Shown here: positions 1-6,956 of the stretch, piece after piece
Position numbering within the stretch: position 1 is the stretch's first letter
Layout: every line of letters starts with the position of its first letter
From: Pseudomonadaceae bacterium UBA836
GTDB taxonomy: Bacteria; Pseudomonadota; Gammaproteobacteria; Pseudomonadales; Pseudomonadaceae
Assembly: GCA_002296055.1 (NCBI GenBank)
Contig: DBHE01000257.1
Coordinates: 1 to 14,114 of the forward strand
Direction: 5' to 3'
Length of the DNA stretch: 14,114 bases
Notes under the pieces: generated by a model
Database searches by the model: none
Seen by the model: only the letters and a program-made list of their open reading frames with translations
Told to the model about the DNA's origin: nothing
Made by a program: the position numbers and the translations under genes

Positions 1-177
1 GACCTGAACAACGCTCGGCTGTTGCCGTTCGGCCTTTACGACCAGTGGGTTCCGGCGTTTGAGTGCCTGTATCAGCGCAGCAATGGCTGGGCTGACTTTC
101 ACCAGCGGGTTGAAGCATTAGGCGCGTTGGCACCCGAGGCGCGCACCGCCGCGCTAGAGCAGCAGTGCGGCGAGTAG
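1..177 (+). CDS. C-terminal fragment of a putative aminopeptidase (PF10023-like)
   Basis: Frame 1 is open from the first base to TAG at 175-177 and gives the last 58 residues of a protein whose start lies outside the window. The fragment begins DLNNARLLPFGLYDQWVPAF. An LNNA-R-L segment followed by an aromatic/VPAF stretch near the C terminus resembles the predicted aminopeptidase family of Pseudomonas-type bacteria (Pfam 'Aminopep', PF10023). That match is from memory and the metal-binding part is not in the window, so the function is tentative. The stop codon lies 7 bases before the convergent stop of the LysR gene at 185, and no clear terminator hairpin separates the two. Confidence 0.55.
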   Translation, partial: DLNNARLLPFGLYDQWVPAFECLYQRSNGWADFHQRVEALGALAPEARTAALEQQCGE

Positions 178-184
178 CAATGCA

Positions 185-1081
185 TCACAGCTGCTGACAG
201 AAGCGCGCCATCGCCTGCGCCAGCTCGCGCAACGCCGGGTTCAGGCGTTGGCGATGAATCAGCAACAGGTGTACGGGCGCCAGTTCGCCCGGCAGCTCCG
301 GCAACAGTTGCACCAGCTCGCCCGAGGCGAGTTCGCGGGATACATCCAGATAGGACTTGTACGCCACGCCCAGCCCGTGCAGCGCCCACAGCCGCACCAC
401 GTCGCCGTCGTCGCTGGTACGCGTACCACGCACCTTGATCTGTGGCTCGCCCGGCAGGTCGAAGCGCCAACGGTCGTGCACCGCGTCCCCCAACCGATAG
501 AGCAGGCAAGTGTGCTGCTGCAGCTCGCTCAGCGAGCCGGGTTTGCCGTGACGGGCCAGATAATCGGGTGAGGCGACCAACACCCGGCGGTTGTCCGGGG
601 CCAGCGGCAGGGCGATAAAGCGTGAGTCTTCCGGCTGACCATAGCGCACCGCCAGATCAATCGGCTGCTGGTACAGGTCGGCCACCCGGTCACTCACCTG
701 CATCTCCAGCCGCACCGCCGGGCGCACCGCCAGATAGTCCTCCAGCCAGTCGAGCAGATGGCTGCGCGCCAGGTTGGATGGCAGGGTCAGGCGCAGGGTA
801 CCGGTCAGTGCGTGGGCGTCGGCGTCCAGCGCCTGTTCGGCGTCGCGCAGGTGCTGCCAGGCTTGCCGCGCGTCGGGCAGAAAGCGTTCGCCCGCCTCGC
901 TCAGGCGCAGGCGGCGAGTGGTGCGCTCGAATAGCCGCACGCCCAGCTGCGCTTCCAGCCGCTTGATCGCTGCACTGGCAACCGCCGGGGCCACGTCCAG
1001 CTGGCGCGCCGCGGCAGAAAAGCTGCCGGCGTCTACCGTAGTGAGGAACAGCGCCAAGTCGTCGAGTCGTTGGATTTTCAT
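185..1081 (-). CDS. LysR-family transcriptional regulator
   Basis: This encodes a 298-residue cytoplasmic DNA-binding regulator of normal LysR length. The N terminus (MKIQRLDDLALFLTTVDAGS, then FSAAARQLDVAPAVASAAIK) is the typical winged helix-turn-helix at about residues 4-62, including the FERTTRRLRLSEAG wing. The rest is the periplasmic-binding-protein-like effector domain (RVADLYQQPIDLAVRYG is typical). The frame extends 18 codons upstream to a TTG at 1135. ATG at 1081 is preferred because LysR proteins begin just before the helix-turn-helix, although its Shine-Dalgarno is weak. The gene is divergent from the oxidoreductase at 1180 across 98 bases. LysR regulators commonly control such a divergent neighbour, so it probably regulates that gene and itself. 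The effector is unknown. Confidence 0.93.
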   Translation of the reverse strand: MKIQRLDDLALFLTTVDAGSFSAAARQLDVAPAVASAAIKRLEAQLGVRLFERTTRRLRLSEAGERFLPDARQAWQHLRDAEQALDADAHALTGTLRLTLPSNLARSHLLDWLEDYLAVRPAVRLEMQVSDRVADLYQQPIDLAVRYGQPEDSRFIALPLAPDNRRVLVASPDYLARHGKPGSLSELQQHTCLLYRLGDAVHDRWRFDLPGEPQIKVRGTRTSDDGDVVRLWALHGLGVAYKSYLDVSRELASGELVQLLPELPGELAPVHLLLIHRQRLNPALRELAQAMARFCQQL

Positions 1082-1179
1082 TGTAATAAATAAAGTGATT
1101 TGCTTTTGCGCATCTTTTTCTTCGAATCCGCGCAAGTCAAGCTGTACGCAACTGACCGAACAGCCCCGGAGGCACCCGA
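1082..1179. promoter_or_regulatory. Divergent promoter region between LysR and oxidoreductase genes
   Basis: This 98-base gap must hold both promoters. It contains a 6-bp inverted repeat TTGCGC (1106-1111) / GCGCAA (1130-1135) with half-sites 24 bp apart centre to centre, about two helical turns, which could be a LysR site. The half near the LysR start is AT-rich. GGAGG at 1168-1172 is the ribosome binding site of the oxidoreductase. No convincing -35/-10 pair was picked for either direction. Confidence 0.35.
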
Positions 1180-2190
1180 ATGAAAGCGATTGGATACTTT
1201 GAAGCTGGCGCGCTGGACCGCGCCGATGCCCTGATTGACCTGGAACTGCCCATGCCCGCCCCCGGCCCGCAGGATCTGCTGGTCAAGGTTGCCGCCGTGT
1301 CGGTTAACCCGGTCGACACCAAGATCCGTTCGCGCCGCTCTGCCACTGGTGATACCCCGGAAGTCATCGGCTGGGACGCAGTCGGTGAAGTAGTCAGCTG
1401 CGGCAGCGCCGTTTCCGGCTTCGCGGCGGGTGATCGGGTCTACTACGCCGGTGCGCTGGAGCGGCCCGGCAGCAACGCCGAGTATCAACTGGTCGACGCA
1501 CGCATCGCCGCCCACGCGCCGCTGTCGCTGTCTGCCGCTGAAGCCGCTGCGCTGCCGCTGACCGCGATCACTGCCTGGGAGCTGCTGTTTGATCGGCTGG
1601 GTGTGAGTGACGGCGGCGGCGAAGGCCAAGCCCTACTGGTGGTCGGCGCCGCCGGTGGCGTCGGCTCGATTCTGGTCCAGCTCGCCCGCCAACTGACCAA
1701 GCTCACCGTAGTTGGTACCGCCGCCCGCGCCGAGAGCGTGGAGTGGGTCAAGGGCCTGGGCGCGCATCACGTCATCGACCACAGCCAGCCGTTGCTGCCG
1801 CAGTTGCAGGCGCTGGGTATCAAGGAGGTCGAGCTGATCGCCTCGCTGACCCACACCGATCAGCACTACCCGCAATACGGCGACTGCATCGCCCCGCAAG
1901 GCCGTCTCGGCGTTATCGACGACTTCGGCCCGCTCGACATGAGCGTGCTCAAGCGCAAGTGCGCGTCCTTTCACTGGGAGTTCATGTTTACTCGCAGCAT
2001 GTTCGAAACCGCCGACATGGCCGAGCAGGGCAAGTTGCTGCAGCGGGTCGCCGAACTGGTCGATGCCGGCACCCTGCGCAGCACCCTGGGTGAGCACTAC
2101 GGCGCGATCAACGCGGCCAACCTTAAGCGCGCGCATGCGTTGCTGGAGAGTGGCAAGGCGCGGGGCAAGTTGGTGTTGGAGGGGTTTTGA
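1180..2190 (+). CDS. Zinc-type alcohol dehydrogenase-like NAD(P)H:quinone oxidoreductase
   Basis: This is a 336-residue cytoplasmic medium-chain dehydrogenase/reductase. The GroES-like N-terminal domain carries SVNPVDTKIR (41-50), a hallmark of quinone-oxidoreductase-like members. The Rossmann domain has the nucleotide loop VGAAGGVGS at 155-163. The GHE zinc-ligand motif of true alcohol dehydrogenases is replaced by GWD at 64-66, and the four-cysteine structural-zinc cluster is absent. The protein is therefore probably zinc-independent despite the usual 'zinc-binding alcohol dehydrogenase family' name (TIGR02817-like). It probably reduces quinones or activated alkenes with NAD(P)H. The start is fixed by GGAGG at 1168-1172, 7 bases before ATG. 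The divergent LysR gene is its probable regulator. The exact substrate cannot be read from sequence. Confidence 0.9.
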   Translation: MKAIGYFEAGALDRADALIDLELPMPAPGPQDLLVKVAAVSVNPVDTKIRSRRSATGDTPEVIGWDAVGEVVSCGSAVSGFAAGDRVYYAGALERPGSNAEYQLVDARIAAHAPLSLSAAEAAALPLTAITAWELLFDRLGVSDGGGEGQALLVVGAAGGVGSILVQLARQLTKLTVVGTAARAESVEWVKGLGAHHVIDHSQPLLPQLQALGIKEVELIASLTHTDQHYPQYGDCIAPQGRLGVIDDFGPLDMSVLKRKCASFHWEFMFTRSMFETADMAEQGKLLQRVAELVDAGTLRSTLGEHYGAINAANLKRAHALLESGKARGKLVLEGF

Positions 2191-2247
2191 GCGGCGCGCG
2201 CCCACTGCGACTTCCGGCTCCATGCACCTGACATCGCTCCCTCCACA

Positions 2248-2275
2248 CGTCATCCCCGCGTAGGCGGGGATCCAT
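2248..2275. repeat. REP-like element 1
   Basis: The stem is ATCCCCGC (2252-2259) with GCGGGGAT (2264-2271) around loop GTAG. Compared with the reverse complement of element 3 it differs at three positions: one base pair changed on both arms and one loop base. Confidence 0.85.
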
Positions 2276-2293
2276 CTGAGGTTCAGCGCGTCA

Positions 2294-2321
2294 CTGGATT
2301 CCCGCCTGCGCGGGAATCACG
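2294..2321. repeat. REP-like element 2, inverted relative to element 1
   Basis: The stem is GATTCCCGC (2297-2305) with GCGGGAATC (2310-2318) around loop CTGC, giving nine perfect base pairs. Confidence 0.85.
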
Positions 2322-2340
2322 GTGTATGGGTAGAGACCGC

Positions 2341-2368
2341 ATGGATCCTCGCCTGCGCGAGGATGACG
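2341..2368. repeat. REP-like element 3, same orientation as element 2
   Basis: The stem is ATCCTCGC (2345-2352) with GCGAGGAT (2357-2364) around loop CTGC. Elements 1 and 3 together form a longer inverted repeat spanning about 120 bases. Confidence 0.85.
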
Positions 2369-2434
2369 CGTGGGGGTGTCGGCCGGGTGCGCGCAAGCCG
2401 CGAGGCGTGGGCGACCCGAGCAACAGTCCAGTGC

Positions 2435-3802
2435 TTATTTCCCCAGTACCAACTCCCTTGCCAACGCATTGTGCTCTTCAATGATCAATGGCAATTCACG
2501 CGTCAGCAGCACGCCGTCTTCAATCACCTGGCGGCCGTTGATGATGCTGTGGCCGACGCGTTGCGGGGTGCAGAAGACCAAGGCGGCGATGGGGTCGATG
2601 AGGGCGCCGGCCATGGCGATGTCGTCGGTGCGGAAGGCGATGATGTCAGCGCAGTAGCCTGGCTGGATACGGCCCAGCACATCGCTGCGGCCGAGTACCT
2701 CGGCGCCGCCGCGGGTGGCGATGTGGAGGGCTTCGCGGGCGCTCATGGCAGTCGGGTTTTCATCGCGTACGCGGGCCGAGAGCATGGCCTGGCGGGCTTC
2801 GTCGAGCAGGTTGTTGGTGTCGTTGGAGGCGCTGCCGTCCACGCCAAGGCCAACCTTCACGCCAGCGTCGCGCATTTTGCGGATCGGCGCGATGCCCGAC
2901 GCCAGGCGCATGTTGGAGCAGGGGCAGTGGGCGACGCCGGTACCGGTGCGGGCGAACAGGGCGATGCCCGGCTCGTCAAGATGCACGCAGTGGGCGTGCC
3001 ACACGTCGTGGCCGACCCAGCCGACCGATTCGGTGTATTCGGTCGGGGTCATGCCGTAGCGCTCTTTACTGAAGGCGAGGTCCTTGGCGTTTTCGGCGGT
3101 GTGGGTGTGCAGGCCAACACCGTGGGAGCGAGCCAATGCGGCACCTTCGCGCATCAGGTCGGTGGTCACGGTAAAGGGTGAACAGGGGCCGAGGGCGACC
3201 TTGATCATGGCGTCGGGCGTGGCGTCGTGCAGCTCTTCTACCACGCGCTGCATTTCCTTGAGGATGGCCTCTTCATCCTGCTCGACCAGTGCATCCGGCG
3301 GCAGCCCGCCCTTGCTCTGGCCCAGGCTCATGGCGCCGCGCACGGCGTGAAAGCGCATGCCCATTTCCTGCGCGGCTTGCACGCTGTCGTCCAGCCGGGT
3401 GCCGTTGACGTAGAGGTAGGCGTGATCGGCGGCGGTGGTGCAGCCCGACAGCATGAGTTCAGCCATGGCGGTGCGGGTGGCGGCGCGCTGCATCGCCGGG
3501 GTGATGTTCTGCCAGACCGGGAACAGTGCGGTGAGCCAGTCGAACAGCTCCGCGTCCTGCGCGGCGGGCAGGGCGCGGGTGAGCGATTGGAACATGTGAT
3601 GGTGGGTGTTGATCAGGCCGGGAATCAGCACATGGCCGGTCATGTCGATGACCTTGTCGGCGGTGTCCGGCAGCTCGCTGGCGGGTCCAACCGCTTCCAC
3701 GCGGTTGCCGCGAATAAACACGGAGCCGTTGGCGATTTCACGTTGCTCATCATCCATGGTGGCGATGACCAGCGCGTTCTTGAGCAGCAAGGTGGGTGAC
3801 AT
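2435..3802 (-). CDS. 8-oxoguanine deaminase (amidohydrolase superfamily)
   Basis: This is a 455-residue cytoplasmic metal-dependent hydrolase that probably deaminates 8-oxoguanine to urate plus ammonia. It follows the pattern of Pseudomonas aeruginosa Pa0142, the enzyme for which this activity was described. Active-site pieces are visible in order: THHH with metal ligands H67 and H69; HTHTAE with H234 as ligand and E237 as catalytic acid/base; HAHCVH with H271; and GLGVDGS with D322 as ligand. Length and the N-terminal beta-sandwich (LLLKNALVIATMDDE) fit the ATZ/TRZ-like deaminases. The start is supported by GAGGA five bases upstream of ATG at 3802. It is divergent from the oxygenase at 4123, with a possible sigma-54 promoter at 3890-3905. 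Related members act on isoxanthopterin, guanine or triazines, so the precise substrate is inferred from family resemblance. Confidence 0.88.
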   Translation of the reverse strand: MSPTLLLKNALVIATMDDEQREIANGSVFIRGNRVEAVGPASELPDTADKVIDMTGHVLIPGLINTHHHMFQSLTRALPAAQDAELFDWLTALFPVWQNITPAMQRAATRTAMAELMLSGCTTAADHAYLYVNGTRLDDSVQAAQEMGMRFHAVRGAMSLGQSKGGLPPDALVEQDEEAILKEMQRVVEELHDATPDAMIKVALGPCSPFTVTTDLMREGAALARSHGVGLHTHTAENAKDLAFSKERYGMTPTEYTESVGWVGHDVWHAHCVHLDEPGIALFARTGTGVAHCPCSNMRLASGIAPIRKMRDAGVKVGLGVDGSASNDTNNLLDEARQAMLSARVRDENPTAMSAREALHIATRGGAEVLGRSDVLGRIQPGYCADIIAFRTDDIAMAGALIDPIAALVFCTPQRVGHSIINGRQVIEDGVLLTRELPLIIEEHNALARELVLGK

Positions 3803-3889
3803 GACATTCCTCGATATTCGTTATGTTGACCAGCAGGACAGAAAATCTTCCAGCGCGCGATATGCAATTGTGGGGCCGCTGCAACGCCG

Positions 3890-3905
3890 CGCAGATTGGG
3901 TGCCA
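3890..3905 (-). promoter_or_regulatory. Possible sigma-54 (-24/-12) promoter for the deaminase gene
   Basis: On the minus strand, TGGCAC (3905-3900), five bases, then CTGCG (3894-3890) gives exactly 10 bases between the GG and GC dinucleotides, the sigma-54 spacing. The -12 element departs from TTGC by one base, so this site is weaker than the one facing the other way. Transcription would begin near 3879, leaving a leader of roughly 77 bases before ATG at 3802. Confidence 0.45.
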
Positions 3906-3934
3906 TAGCCCCTATTTCAGCACAGCATCAGTGC

Positions 3935-3948
3935 ATTCACCGGTGAAT
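3935..3948. promoter_or_regulatory. Palindrome between two divergent sigma-54-like promoters
   Basis: ATTCACCGGTGAAT is a perfect 14-base palindrome. It lies about 30 bases upstream of the minus-strand -24 box and about 40 bases upstream of the plus-strand -24 box. It could bind an enhancer-binding protein or a repressor shared by both directions. It does not match the spaced GCACC/GGTGC layout of NtrC sites, so a dedicated regulator is more likely. The regulator is not in the window. Confidence 0.4.
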
Positions 3949-3987
3949 ATGGCGCGCAATCGCGCACTCAACCGCGTGCCAGAGCCT

Positions 3988-4004
3988 TTGGCACAGCCCT
4001 TGCT
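3988..4004 (+). promoter_or_regulatory. Sigma-54 (-24/-12) promoter for the oxygenase/binding-protein operon
   Basis: TTGGCAC (3988-3994), five bases AGCCC, then TTGCT (4000-4004) reproduces the RpoN consensus YTGGCAC-N5-TTGCW with correct spacing, GG at 3990-3991 and GC at 4002-4003. The start of transcription is expected near 4015, leaving a leader of about 108 bases before ATG 4123. RpoN promoters need an AAA+ activator and are often used for nitrogen assimilation genes. The surrounding gap (3803-4122, 320 bases) contains no other gene. Confidence 0.75.
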
Positions 4005-4122
4005 TTTTCAATTCCTGCTTGCTTGGTCAGGTTATGAGTCGTGTCGTCCTGTTGCAGGTGCGAGGACTAAACCATTACCGCTTCGGCGCGTGCTGGAGCC
4101 TTTCTCGCAACAGGAGACACGG

Positions 4123-5052
4123 ATGACTACGGATTCAATACCGGTAATCGACTTTTCGCCCTTTATCGACGGCGACGCCGCCGCCCGCGCCGAGGTTGCT
4201 CGGCAGATGCGTCAGGCCAGCAGCGACTGGGGCTTTTTTTACCTTTCTGGCTGCGGCATGCCGGCCGCGCAGCTGGCCGAGGCCTTTGCCGCCTCCAAGG
4301 CCCTCTTTGCTCTGGCCGATGACGACAAGCAGGCGATCGCCTGGCAGGACGCCGAGAGCAACCGCGGCTATGTGGGTGTGCGCCGCGAGCGACTCGACCC
4401 GAGCAAGCCGGGCGATTTGAAGGAAGCGTTCAACCTGGCGCCGGACAGCAAGGATGCCCCGCGCAACCTTTGGCCCGCTGCCCTGCCCGCCTTCAGGCCG
4501 CAGATGGAAGGCTTTCTGGCCGAATGCATCGCTACCGCCGATCGTGTGCTGGAGGCCTTTGCCGTGGCGCTGGATCAGCCGGACGACTTTTTCGTTACCG
4601 CCCACAACCGTCATCACCATACCTTGCGGTTGCTGCACTATCCGCCGCTGCCGGCCGGCTTTGCTCCCCAGGGCGGCGAGAACCGCGCCGGTGCCCACAC
4701 TGACTACGGCAGCATCACCCTGCTGTTTCAGGACGACGCCGGTGGACTGGAGGTGCGCACCCGCGCAGGTGAGTGGCTAGCGGCCACGCCGATTCCGGGC
4801 ACCGTGGTGGTTAACACCGGCGACCTGATGCACCGCTGGACCAACCATGTGTTCTGCTCAACCCCGCACCGGGTCAATGTGCCGCCGCTGGCGCAGCACC
4901 GCGATCGCTTCTCCATCGCCTTCTTCTGCCACCCGAACAAAGATGCCGAGATCGCCTGCATCGACACCTGCGCCAGCGCCGACAACCCCGCGCGCTACGC
5001 ACCGATTTCTGCAGGCGAGCACCTGCTGCAACGCCTCAACGCCACTTACTGA
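4123..5052 (+). CDS. Isopenicillin N synthase-like Fe(II)/2-oxoglutarate oxygenase
   Basis: This 309-residue cytoplasmic non-haem iron oxygenase starts with a DIOX_N segment (IPVIDFSPF, then WGFFYLSGCG) followed by the double-stranded beta-helix core. The iron triad is H192 and D194 (AHTDYGS) plus H249 (STPHRV). R262 and S264 (RFSIAFF) form the RxS pair that binds the 2-oxoglutarate carboxylate. NRGY and KEAFN are shared with the second oxygenase of this window. The frame stays open to 3823, but ATG 4123 is chosen because AGGAG at 4112-4116 precedes it and the family N terminus begins there. The gene follows a strong sigma-54 promoter and is 25 bases from the binding-protein gene, so they are probably one operon. 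The family includes thymine hydroxylases and the ethylene-forming enzyme; the substrate here is unknown but may be a nucleobase-like compound. Confidence 0.9.
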   Translation: MTTDSIPVIDFSPFIDGDAAARAEVARQMRQASSDWGFFYLSGCGMPAAQLAEAFAASKALFALADDDKQAIAWQDAESNRGYVGVRRERLDPSKPGDLKEAFNLAPDSKDAPRNLWPAALPAFRPQMEGFLAECIATADRVLEAFAVALDQPDDFFVTAHNRHHHTLRLLHYPPLPAGFAPQGGENRAGAHTDYGSITLLFQDDAGGLEVRTRAGEWLAATPIPGTVVVNTGDLMHRWTNHVFCSTPHRVNVPPLAQHRDRFSIAFFCHPNKDAEIACIDTCASADNPARYAPISAGEHLLQRLNATY

Positions 5053-5077
5053 GTTTACCCCCCAAGGAGTCTTACCC

Positions 5078-6067
5078 ATGCAATTCACTTCTCTGAAACT
5101 GACCGGCCTGGCGCTGGCATTAGGCTTTAGCGCCGCCTCTGCCCAGGCCGCAGAGCTGACGCCGGTTACCGTCACCACCACCTGGTACGCGCAAGCCGAG
5201 CACGGCGGGCTGTACGCCGCCAAGGCTGCCGGCATTTATGAGCAGCACGGCCTGGATGTGACCATCGAGATGGGCGGTCCGCAGGTTAATAACGTGCAGC
5301 TGTTGATGGGCGGCAAAACCGATTTCAGCATGGGTTACGCGCTGCAATCGCTGAATGCCGTTAAGCAGGATATCCCGCTGGTGACCGTGGCGGCCTGGTT
5401 CCAGAAAGACCCGCAGTCGCTGGTGGTACACGAAGGTGCAGGCAACGACAGCCTTGAAGACCTCAAAGGCAAGGGTATTCGCATCCCCACCGCCGGTCGC
5501 GTCGCCTACTGGCCCTGGATGAAGGCGCAATACGGCTTTGCCGATGAGCAGTTGCGCCCCTACGACTACAGCTTTGGTCCCTTCATCGCCGACAAGCAGG
5601 CCATTCAGCAGGGTTACGTGACCAACGACGGTTATTTCCTGGCTAAAGAAAACGTGGCAGCCAAGAGTCTATTGCTGGCCGACTACGGCTGGAATGCCTA
5701 CTCCTGCACGCTGGACACCACCGCAGAGATGCTGGAGAACCACCCGGAGGTGGTGAAGGCCATGGTCGAGGCAACCGCTGAGGGCTGGGCCGCCTACTTT
5801 GCTGACCCGGCGCCGGCCAACGAACTGATCAAGCAGGCCAATCCGGAAATGGCCGACGAGCTGCTGGCCTACAGCACCGCCAAGATGCAGGAAGAGGGCA
5901 TTCTGCTGTCGGGTGATGCGGCTGGTGGCCAATACGGCATCATGACCAGCGCACGCTGGAAAGGCTTCTATGACGACATGGTGGCGGCCGGCACCCTGCC
6001 TGCTGACCTAGACTGGCAAAAGGCCTTTGACCTGACCTTCGTCCAGGACCTGTACGGCGCCGAGTAA
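5078..6067 (+). CDS. ABC transporter periplasmic substrate-binding protein (NMT1/THI5-like)
   Basis: This 329-residue exported protein has a signal peptide (MQFTSLKLTGLALALGFSAA, cleavage probably after SAQA near residue 24). The mature region TTTWYAQAEHGGLYAAKAAG, followed by IYEQHGLDV and later GKGIRIP, is typical of the NMT1/THI5 family (PF09084). That family includes ThiY/THI5 pyrimidine binders as well as nitrate and sulfonate binders. AAGGAG at 5064-5069 fixes the start. It lies 25 bases after the oxygenase gene and probably shares its sigma-54 promoter. No ATPase or permease gene is adjacent, since the next gene is convergent, so it must borrow membrane components encoded elsewhere or deliver ligand otherwise. 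A role in capturing the heterocyclic substrate of the neighbouring deaminase and oxygenase is inference from context. Confidence 0.9.
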   Translation: MQFTSLKLTGLALALGFSAASAQAAELTPVTVTTTWYAQAEHGGLYAAKAAGIYEQHGLDVTIEMGGPQVNNVQLLMGGKTDFSMGYALQSLNAVKQDIPLVTVAAWFQKDPQSLVVHEGAGNDSLEDLKGKGIRIPTAGRVAYWPWMKAQYGFADEQLRPYDYSFGPFIADKQAIQQGYVTNDGYFLAKENVAAKSLLLADYGWNAYSCTLDTTAEMLENHPEVVKAMVEATAEGWAAYFADPAPANELIKQANPEMADELLAYSTAKMQEEGILLSGDAAGGQYGIMTSARWKGFYDDMVAAGTLPADLDWQKAFDLTFVQDLYGAE

Positions 6068-6089
6068 ACGCCCGTAGCGGCTGGCTGGG

Positions 6090-6761
6090 CTACCAGCCCG
6101 GCACGGCCGGGGTCGGGGCGGGAATCCAGCTGCCGCTGGCCAGCCAGATGGCCGCGCCGGCAATCAGCAAGGCCATCACCAGCGCCTGCCAGCCGCCGCC
6201 TCGCACTGGCTCAGCCTGGCTTGCGGGCACCTCTGCCTGGCCGTGAATCATTGATTCCAGCAGCTTTTTGCCGCGCGCGCGGTAGAAGATGATCGCCAGC
6301 ACATGCAGCGCCAGCAGGGCATAGATCAGTTCTTCGGTCGAGCGGTGCCAGCCGCTCAGCAGGCTGCCGGTGTCAAAGGACACCAGTTGGCTCAAAGGCC
6401 CGAAAAACGCCACGTCGTCACCACTGAACAGTCCGGTAACGGCCTGAAACGCCATCAACCCCAGCAGTGCAAACACCGAAGCGGCGCCCAGCGGATTATG
6501 CCCAGGCCGCTGCCACTGTCCGTTCAGGTAGGCTCTGACACGCGCTGGCGTTGGAAAGAAACTGGCAAAACGTGCGTGGGTGCTGCCTGCCACGCCCCAG
6601 ACCAGCCGAAACGCCAACAGGCCGATTACCGCCATGCCAAAGCGCTCGTGCCATAGCATCCAGCCATCGCCCAGGCTGACGGTTACCAGCGCGCCGCTGA
6701 CACTCAGGGCCAGCAGCCAGTGGAACAGACGCAGGGGCAGATCCCAGACCAGGGTTTTCAT
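6090..6761 (-). CDS. Cytochrome b561-type diheme membrane protein
   Basis: This 223-residue inner-membrane cytochrome has hydrophobic helices at about 11-31, 40-58, 92-110, 146-164 and an extra C-terminal one at 191-210. Histidines suited to bis-His haem b binding are H14 (LFHW), H38 (WHERFG), H139 (WHR) and H153 (ALHVL), at positions usual for the four-helix cytochrome b561/Ni-Fe hydrogenase b-type group (PF01292). It probably moves electrons between the quinone pool and a periplasmic partner, often a small cytochrome c, but none is encoded beside it. ATG 6761 has only a weak ribosome binding site. It is convergent with the binding-protein gene, 22 bases apart. It has no evident link to the neighbouring nucleobase genes. 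Confidence 0.88.
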   Translation of the reverse strand: MKTLVWDLPLRLFHWLLALSVSGALVTVSLGDGWMLWHERFGMAVIGLLAFRLVWGVAGSTHARFASFFPTPARVRAYLNGQWQRPGHNPLGAASVFALLGLMAFQAVTGLFSGDDVAFFGPLSQLVSFDTGSLLSGWHRSTEELIYALLALHVLAIIFYRARGKKLLESMIHGQAEVPASQAEPVRGGGWQALVMALLIAGAAIWLASGSWIPAPTPAVPGW

Positions 6762-6882
6762 CAGACAGGCTCTCGATCAGACAACAGGGCCTGCAAGGCT
6801 AACCCCCCGGCCAGAGCACCCGCAAGCCTCTGGTAGCAGGCTGTGTGCGTGGCGCAGAGCGGCCGAAAGACACACCTTTGAA

Positions 6883-6917
6883 ATCATAATGACATCGGCT
6901 CAATCACTGATTATGAT
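6883..6917. promoter_or_regulatory. Inverted repeat overlapping the lipoprotein promoter
   Basis: ATCATAAT (6883-6890) and ATTATGAT (6910-6917) are perfect reverse complements 27 bases apart centre to centre. The right arm contains the -10 box and the left arm touches the -35 box, so a protein bound here would compete with RNA polymerase. The regulator is unknown. Confidence 0.4.
6889..6917 (+). promoter_or_regulatory. Sigma-70-type promoter of the lipoprotein gene
   Basis: The -35 ATGACA (6889-6894), a 17-base spacer and the -10 TATGAT (6912-6917) are close to consensus at optimal spacing. Transcription should start near 6924, about 50 bases before the ATG. Confidence 0.6.
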
Positions 6918-6956
6918 CGCCGCGCAGGACAACGAATAACAACATCAATAATGCTC

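Larger units (their letters stand above)
2248..2368. repeat. Cluster of three REP-like palindromic elements
   Basis: Three related 28-base elements lie in the 244-base gap between the convergent oxidoreductase and deaminase genes. Each has the plan CGTsATyCyCGCG-AGGCG-GGATCCA around a 4-base loop. Element 1 is in one orientation and elements 2 and 3 are inverted relative to it, as in REP doublets (REPIN/BIME). Stem bases that differ between copies change on both arms, so each hairpin is intact. Such elements are spread by REP-associated tyrosine transposases and often lie downstream of genes, where they may protect mRNA ends or bind gyrase or IHF. No transposase is in this window. The remainder of the gap (2191-2247 and 2369-2434) shows no gene. 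Confidence 0.85.

Noticed and set aside
2248..2368. Possible CRISPR array from repeated 28-base elements
   Set aside because: The copies are palindromic, occur in opposite orientations and have irregular spacing, which fits REP elements and not CRISPR repeats.
2363..3181. 272-codon plus-strand open frame opposite the 8-oxoguanine deaminase
   Set aside because: Antisense shadow of a well-recognised enzyme; low-complexity Gly/Val/Ala composition and no ribosome binding site.
3823..4122. 100-codon upstream extension of the first oxygenase
   Set aside because: It would place the sigma-54 promoter inside the coding region and add sequence unlike the family; AGGAG and the DIOX_N start support ATG 4123.
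6083..6098. GGCTGG-GCTA-CCAGCC hairpin between the binding-protein and cytochrome genes as a terminator
   Set aside because: Only six base pairs, no T-run on either strand, and it overlaps the cytochrome stop codon; too weak to call.
6760..6783. Direct repeat ATCAGACA at 6760-6767 and 6776-6783 before the cytochrome gene
   Set aside because: Short, only two copies, partly overlaps the start codon; could easily be chance.
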